Assembly: GCA_022414725.1 (NCBI GenBank)
Contig: CM039462.1
Coordinates: forward strand, 177,641,900-177,705,899
Origin: Microglena sp. YARC
Taxonomy: Eukaryota > Chlorophyta > Chlorophyceae > Chlamydomonadales > Chlamydomonadaceae
Direction: 5' to 3'
DNA: 64,000 bases
The translations under genes were made by a program, and so were the position numbers. The notes beneath the pieces were generated by a model. That model searched no databases, had not been told where the DNA came from, and worked only from the letters and a program-made list of their open reading frames with translations. Positions 33,001-41,500 of this stretch are shown here, piece by piece (the first letter of the stretch is position 1; each line of letters opens with the position of its first letter).

Positions 33001-35553
33001 AAGGGGGGGGGCTAAGTGGGCAGGGGTGAAGAGGGGAAAGTGTGCAGGGGTAAAGGGGGGCAAAGTGGGCTGGGTGGGGTGAAGGGGGGCAGGGGTTGAA
33101 GGGAGGCTAAGTGGGCAGGGGGTGAAGGGGGGGGCTAAGTGGGCAGGGGTGAAGAGGGGAAAGTGTGCAGGGGTAAAGGGGGGCAAAGTGGGCTGGGTGG
33201 GGTGAAGGGGGGCAGGGGTTGAAGGGAGGCTTAGTGGGCAGGGGGTGAAGGGGGGGGGCTAAGTGGGCAGGGGTGAAGAGGGGAAGGTGTGCAGGGGTAA
33301 AGGGGGGCAAAGTGGGCTGGGTGGGGTGAAGGGGGGCAGGGGTTGAAGGGGGGCAAAGTGGGCAGGGGGCAAGGGGGCAGGGGGGCAGGGGACAAGGGCG
33401 GAAAACTGCTAATATTTAGTGACCGACATATGATCATATGATGAAGACCGAAGACGAGTATGGTAGCACACAAACTGTGTCATATGATATTGAACATACA
33501 TGGTAACATAAGCCTATCAGACTGCCAGCATATGATATCATATTGCCGTTCCCATACCCTGTTCCCATATGATATCATAGAGCTGTTCCCATATCCCGTT
33601 CACATATGATATGTCGTAGTGCCCCCCTCATCTCTTACCTTCAGGGCATCAGCAAACTTGCCCTCTGTAACCAGCTTGTAGGATGACTTGAGCCAATCTT
33701 CCAATTGGGGTAAGGAGTAGAGCAGGGTGGGGGCAGAGGGGGGCGCGGTTGAGACATCGGGGTTGTGGGTTCTTTCCAAGTGAGTGACCATGGAGGGCAG
33801 GCCTTGCAAGCCTGGTACTGCCGCATGTGATGCGGTGTACATGTCCATAAAGTACTGCTTGAGGGGGGCGAAGTTGGTCACACCCAGCTGTCTGTGCAAG
33901 AGTGACATCGCACTCAGGAAGCTTCCAGCAGCAACATGGTCGGCGGCCAACTGGGTGCGCTTCTCCAGCCACTTCTGTGAGGCGGGGATGCCGGGGGCAG
34001 GGGCCATGAATGGGCCGGCAGACCCCAAAGCTGAAGCGGCGGCAGCCTCGGCGACCACCTGCACAGTTAGGGCCAACAGGTGATGGAATCAGGGTAGTTT
34101 TTGAGGGGAAATAGGCAGACCCCAAAGCTGTAGCAGCGGCAACCTTGGCGACCACCTGCACAGTTCGGGCCAACAGGTGGTGGGATCAGGGTAGTTTTTG
34201 GGCGGAAAGATTTGGAATCATGCACACTACAGAGGGGTGATTATTAGCCAGGCAAATGCTATCATGCAATATCAGTAGGGACAGGCATAGCATACGATGT
34301 TGACCTAAGGCGAGTATGATCATACAAATTGCATCATATGATATCATATTTCAATGGTAACTTTAGCTAGACCGCCTTCATCACACGATACCACACTGCC
34401 GTTCCCTAAATATCAGGCAAAGCAATATCAGCAAGTTGTGCCACGCCATGTAATATCAGGCAACGCACCTCAGGTGGGAGCTCCAGGTCCTCCATGTCCC
34501 ATCCACCCTCCTCATCTTCGTCATCACCACCAGGCAGTCCTTCACCATCACCACCGCCCAAGCCCAGGTCGAGCTCGTCGTCGCCCCAGCCGGCTCCTTC
34601 CAAAGCATCGGCATCTAGTTCACCCATGCCGGCGACAGCAGCAGTACCAGAAGTGACAGCATCCTTTGCTGCCAGCGTCTCGAAGAAGCCCTTGTTGACA
34701 GTCAGTAGAGGCCAGTTATCCTCCTTCAGAATGGGGGTCGGGGGCACCAACAGCTTTGCAGAGGCTGGCAGTTCAGGCAGGGCGTCCTCGCCAAGAGCAG
34801 CAGCGATGCGCTCAGCGTCCTCCGTCAATCCATGGGTGGCAGCGCCCACATATGCGAGTGGTAGCTGGCCAGCGCCCTCCAGAATGCGGACCTGCTCGCG
34901 CACGTCGCCTAGGTACAGAGCGTTGTGGAAGCGGCCCATTACATCGCCACGCATCTCCGCAATCTTGAGCATCTTCCGGAGCTTGTCGAGGGAGCCGGTA
35001 ATGAGGTAGAGGAAGCTAAGGCGCTCAAAGGACTTGGTCTTCTGATAGCTGAACTCAACGATCTGGTGGTTACCTTGGCGCAGGGCCTCGACACCTAGAT
35101 GGGCGAGAGAGCAAGGGTGAGGTAGGGGGCAAAAGGGTGGAAGGACAGGGGGTAGCAGTAACTAGGGTCCAAGCAAGGGTGAGGTAGGGAGCAATAGCCC
35201 TTTGGCAGCTTGCACCTATTCAGGGTGTTGAACACCAGTTGAAAAACCACATGTGTAACCAATGATGTTCATAAACAGGTGTAGAACACCCTGAACACCT
35301 GTTTAACAACCTGAACAGGTTGCAGGCTGCCGTAGGGTAGGGCGTCTAGGAGAGGGTGCAGCAGTTACTAGGGTCCGGCATATCTCCCTCCCTCCCCCCA
35401 CCTCCTTCCCCCCTAAGGTGCCCCCTCAATCCAAAGCCACTTACCCAGCTTATAACAAGTATCCTTGTCATCCAGTTCCTGGGCGCTCTGTAGTGCCACC
35501 TCAATGTTGCCGCACTGCAGGGCGAGGTTGAAGCGGGTACGCTCATCGGCCTA

Positions 35554-35587
<34 letters not shown>

Positions 35588-38500
35588 TAGCACACCAACA
35601 ACAGTTCACTCACCCCCTTCCCTCTCCCGTCCTCCCCGCCCAGCACCAACAACAGTTGACCCATCCCCTTCCCTCTCCCTTCCTCCCCCCCGCCCAGCAC
35701 CAACAACAGTTCACTCACCCCCTTCCCTCTCCCTCTCCCTTCCCCCCCCCTCCCAAGTTGCCCCCCTAAATCCAAAGCCACTTACCCAGCTCGTACCAAG
35801 TATCTTTGTCATCCAGCTCCTGGGCGCTCTGTAGTGCCACCTCAATGTTGCCGCACTGCAGGGCAAGGTTGAAGCGGGTGCGCTCATCCTTCACAAAGTG
35901 CAGCGCCACCTCAGGGAAGCCCTTCTGCTGCAAGTAGCTGATAATGGCTTGGCCACACAGAGAGGAGCCCTTGATCATGGAAATGACGGCGTCGTACTTA
36001 CGCTGCATCAGAGCTAGCTTGAACATGTACTCCGTCACGTCAACCTGAGGTCAAAAACGTCCGTTAGTTATTTAGTTGATCATGGAGATGACGGCGTCGT
36101 ACTTCCGCTACATCAGAGCTAGCTTGAACATGTACTCCGTCACGTCAACCTGAGGTCAAAAACGTCCGTTAGTTAGTTTGTTAGTTAGTTGATCATGGAG
36201 ATGACGGCGTCGTACTTTCGCTGCACCAGAGCTAGCTTGAACATGTAATCTGTCACGTCAACCTGAGGTCAAAAACGTTCGTTAGTTACTTAGTTGATCA
36301 TGGAGATGACGGCGTCGTACTTCCGCTGCACCAGAGCTAGCTTGAACATGTAATCCGTCACGTCAACCTGAGGTCAAAAGTGTTAGTTAGTTAGTTAGTT
36401 AGTTTATCATGGAGATGACGGCGTCGTACTTCCGCTGCACCAGAGCTAGCTTGAACATGTAATCTGTCACGTCAACCAAGGCCAACAAACGTCCGTTAGT
36501 TAGTTAGTCGGTTGATCATTGAGATGACGGCATCGTACTCACGCTGCATCAAGGCTAGCTTGAACATATCTTCAGTCACGTCAACCTGAGGTAAAAAATA
36601 TCCGCTAGTTAGTCAGTTAGTCAGTTGGTTAAAAATTCCATTAGGCCAAAACTTCCATTAGTCATTTAGATGGTTAAAGATACATATTAAGGTTTCACGT
36701 CAACCTGAGGTCAAAAACGTCCGTCTGCTTGTTCGTTAGTAAGTTGGGTTAGTAAATTCCTTTTTCAGGCTTCATGTCAACTTGAGGTAAAAAGCGTCCG
36801 TTAGTCAGTTAGTAAGTTGATTTCAATTACATTTTCAGGTTTCATGTCAGACCACATAAAACGGTACATTATATACCACATAAAAAATAAAAGACAAATT
36901 TTACCAGTCATATTCATTTAAGTGAGCCAAGGCATGTTGGGTTTGGTCAAGTTGGTTGGGTTTGTTTTGGTTGTTTTGGTTGGTTAGGGTGGCATTAGCC
37001 TATTTTGTTTGACTGGGGGCAGAGGGAGGGAGGGAGGGGGGGGGGGGGGGGGGGGAAGGAAGCTTGCAAGCATATTTGGAAAGGAATTAAGGGGTCGGTA
37101 GGGGGTTATCATTCATAGGGGGTTAGGTTCAGATAGCATGCACTTCGTCAGATAGGGCAAGGTTAGGGTGCAAGTAGTCTGCTTAGACATGGTTAGGCAT
37201 GGTTCAGAAAATAACCACCTACTCCAACCGCCTATTCTCGCCCTCTCTGTCCAGAGCAAGCACCACGTTGTTCAGAAAATAACTACCACCACCACCAACA
37301 CACCACCTACCTGCATCTGCCCATTATTGCCCTCCCTGTCCAGGGCATGCACCACGTTGTTCAGAAAATAACCACCACCACCACCCATCCACCACCTACC
37401 AGCATCTGCCTATTGTTGCCCTCCCTGTCCAGGGCAAGCACCACGTTGTTCAGAAAATAACCACCACCAACACCAACACACCACCTACCTGCATCTGCCT
37501 ATTCTTGCCCTCCCTGTCCAGGGCATGCACCACATTGCCAATCACACGGGTGATGTAGACAGGCACATCCAGAGTCCTGATGATGCCGCTGTCTCCGTTG
37601 GGCAAGCAGTACTTGATGTGGTTGAGGGTGGCGTACACGAGCACGCCATTGTCGTCCCATGCAGCACTCTTGACTCGGATGGTCTCATGCACAGTCTGCA
37701 CATTCTGCAACTTCTTGTCTGCGATGATGATTGCGTGCTTGCTCAACATGGCCACCATGCTCATGTCCGAGTTCCATACTACGTACTTCACGTAGGGGGT
37801 GGTTACCTCGGCTAGGGTGGTGCGCTGCTGCACGTCGAACAGGGTCATCTTGTCCTCGGACCTGCAAAGCAACGCACCAGTGCCTGCGTAGAAGATGGCG
37901 TCGGAGGTGGCGCAAGGGGGAGCGCACTTTTTAGTGATCTCGTTCTGCAGGTTGCGGATCTGGATGGTGCTGCTGCTCTTGTCCAACACGGCGAACCTGT
38001 TGCGGGCGATGAACACGGCAGAGGTGCCCAACCCGCGCTTGGCCTCTGGGGCAGTGTCTCCTCGAGCAGATTCCTTGGGGATCATGTACAGCTCGTAAGA
38101 GCCACCATCAGCGTCGCTGGTCACCAAGACAGCGTTCTCTGCGGGGTTGTATGCCAAGGTCTTGGTACCCTGGTTCATGCCAGCGTTGCTGGGTCTCTTG
38201 ATGGAGATGAGGGGGTTATCGCGCTGGGTGGCGAAGTCGTAAGTTCGCAGGTAGCGGTCCTTGACGTAGTACAGGATTCCCTGGTAGGTGCAGTGGGCAG
38301 GGCGCTCACGCTCGAGCTTGAAGACGATCATACCACCGTCATGACCAGCGGCCAAGAGGTTGATCTCTGGGTGAGCTGTCAAGATCCAGAAGCGGTCGTG
38401 CTCGCGCCTGAAGGTCTGCACACCCGTGCGCTTGGACATGTCCCACACTCGGATGCTCTTGTCCTCTGAGTTGGAAACGATGAGGTCCTGGCGGGCGAGT

Positions 38501-41500
38501 AGGTTGGGGATAAGGTAAGGTAAGGTACGTTAAGGTAAGAGTGAGGTTAGGTGAGAGAACGTGGGTTAGGTAGAGGTCGGGTTTAGCTGGGTTGGGTCTG
38601 GCCTGGTTGGGTTTGGGTTGGGCTGGTTCATGACAAGGTCCTGGTGGACTAGTAGATGGAAGCTGGTCAGCACTAGGGTTTAGGTGTAGGGTTTAGGTAT
38701 CGAGTTTAGGTGGTTTAAGAAACGCAGTGCTGACCAGCTTCCCCCTACCCGCCTCCCAGGACCTCATCATGACCCAGCCCAACCCAACCCAACCCAACCC
38801 AGCCAACCCCAAAAGCCCTACCTGGCGGGCGTGGAACATGACGCAGGAGACGTTGTTGGTGTGGCCGCGCAGGGTATCGACCTCCCAGGCCTTGGACTCG
38901 TTGTACCTCCACAACTTAACCTGACGGTCGTCAGCTCCAGAGACGATGAGGGGAAGAGAGGGGTGGAACGATGCCCAGTTGACTCCGCGGTCATGGCCCT
39001 CGAGCACGTACTTGACCACAGCGTCTCCACCACCAAACAGGTCGGAGTTCATTTGCGGCAGCCTCAGCATGTCCTCGCCGCTGAATGCAGGGCAATGTGA
39101 GGAGGGTGGAAACGTGTTAGTTTGGTGTTTGGATGGGGTCCGATGGTGAAGGTAAAGGTGAAGGTGAAGAGGTGATGGTGAAGAGGGTGGATATGGTGAT
39201 GGTCCGGTGTTTGGATAGGATTCTATTGTGACTGATACGGACCTGATACGAAAAAGGTCGCCTGTTGGGGCGTGGTGTTAAGGGGACAGTCCCGTACGCC
39301 GAAGCTGGGGAATGCTACCACACAATATTCAACACATCTCATGGCTATTATTGTTTTGAACTTACCTGTATCCTAACAGGAATCAAATTAACTGGCTTGT
39401 ATATCCATCATCCACCCCGGTTCTGCAAATCTATGTTGATTGGTTTATTCTGTTGATTGATTGATTGATTGATGTGAATTTCTGTTGATTGATTGATTCT
39501 GTTGATTGAGAGAAGATAGATGGAAGACCCCCACAAGAGTTGTGGTGTGGACTTGTCTTAAGTCGACACTGGCCTGCCTATAAGTAAAAGTTGACGTTCC
39601 CTAAACATGGTAAATCACCTGGGACCGGCAGACTTCTTCCTCAGGCCTCCGATGTCCCAGACGCGTACAGTCTGGTCCAGACTGGCGGACACCACCAGGT
39701 CCTCCTTGGGGTGGAAGGAGGCGCACATCACGTAGTGGTTGTGGCCAGTGAGGACAGAGATGCAGGTTCGGCTCTGTGGGAGGGGAAGGTAAGGGTGAGG
39801 TGAGGTGAGAGTACGTGGGTTAGGTTGGGGTTGGGTTGGTTTTGGCTGTGATCGGCCATTTTTCTTGTTTTGGTCTGGAATGGTTTGGTTGCGTTGGGGG
39901 GGCTCCAGGGGAGGGGGGGGGAGTGGGGGGATGAGATGAGGCGTGGAAATGGGCGAGGTGGGGTGAGGAGAGGTGAAGGGAAAAGACAGGCACTGCAGGT
40001 TGGCTGAAGCTTGATTTAGTTCGATAATGCGTCTGACAGTCTTGGCGGCCTAACCACCGCTTTGGTTTATGCATCGCAAGTGTGTCTGTTTTTTGTGTGC
40101 ACTCAGCAGGGGGCGATTATAATAACTTCCTAGAACATTCTGGCACGTGTAATGACATTACTCGATGTGAAGGGGGGGCCGATTTCCTGTTGATTTCTGT
40201 CAGTCTCGAGAAATTCTGACAAGGTCAGTTTCGAGCCTTACACCCCCCCCCCCCCCCCACCCACACACACACACCACCTGACTTAAACATTTTAGGCATA
40301 GTCCTGGCACTTTTGTTTGCCCCCTACCAGTGCAATGCGCAATAATGCTTATTGAGACTGGCTGACTCCCTGCTAGCTATCAGCCCTTCTAGCGTCTAGC
40401 AATTCACAAACCCACCATGAACCACCGCTTTTGTAAGTGGGGGTGACTATAAATATGAGGTATGTACTTTAAACTGTTTTACCAGGTTTGGCATAGCTTA
40501 AGCTATAAAACTGCCTTTTAAAGAAGATACTACCATATTATCATCATCGTGGCCCAGAACCCGCATCCTGGGGATTGACAGGCCCACCCTGCTGGTGGTT
40601 GGCCCCAGCTCAAGCTAAGGACTGGCCCCCTCAACCTCACGTCATAAGGCGTGGCATTTTCATATATACATATATAGATAATATATATATACATATTGTG
40701 TACATCAATATTGAGAGGAATCAGGAGCCCAAGGCCTATCATTTGAACTAAAGGTCTTGATGTATTGTAACAAAGTTTTTTTTGCGGAGCCCCCCCTTCT
40801 GGAGGGCGGGAGCCCACAGGGTAACCCCTTTGTCCGGTTGTTTGTCGTGCTGTCTGTTGGCAAGAAATACTGGCCTTCACGATGTCGTAAACCCTGGCTT
40901 TGCTCCGCTGCACTCGATTCCGGTGCCACCTATCGCTCCGGTAGCCAACTCTCTCTACAAATTTTCCTCGTCGCTTGCAACGTGCCTTGTCAAAAATACA
41001 CCAGCCTCTGGCCTTGTCAAAAATTTGACTCGTCAAAAATACCGGAGCCTCACCTGCCAGTTCCAGATCCTGATGGTCTGGTCATCTGAGGCAGAGACAA
41101 TGTAGGGGGACTCAGGGTGGAACTGGACCGTGCGGATGTAGTCCAAATGGCCCAGCAGAGTGAACAAACATCGCCTCAGCTTGTAGTTCCACACCTTGAT
41201 CTTGTAGTCGTCACCCTGACAGGACGAGGTGGGATCATGTGAGGGGGCTTGTGGAGTATGTGGTGAAATGTGGGGTGGGAGGGATTTGGGGTGGTGAAAT
41301 GTGTGTGTGGATCATGTCAGGGGGCTTGTGAAGCATGTGGTGAAATGTGGGATGGGGTGGGGGGGCTCATGTGAGGGGGCTTGTGGAGTATGTGGTGAAA
41401 TGTGTTTGGGTATGTGTGTGTGTGGGTGTGGGTGGGTGGGTGTGTGGGTGTGGGTGTGTGTGTGTGTGTGGGGGGGGGGGGGTCATGTGAGGGGGCTTGT

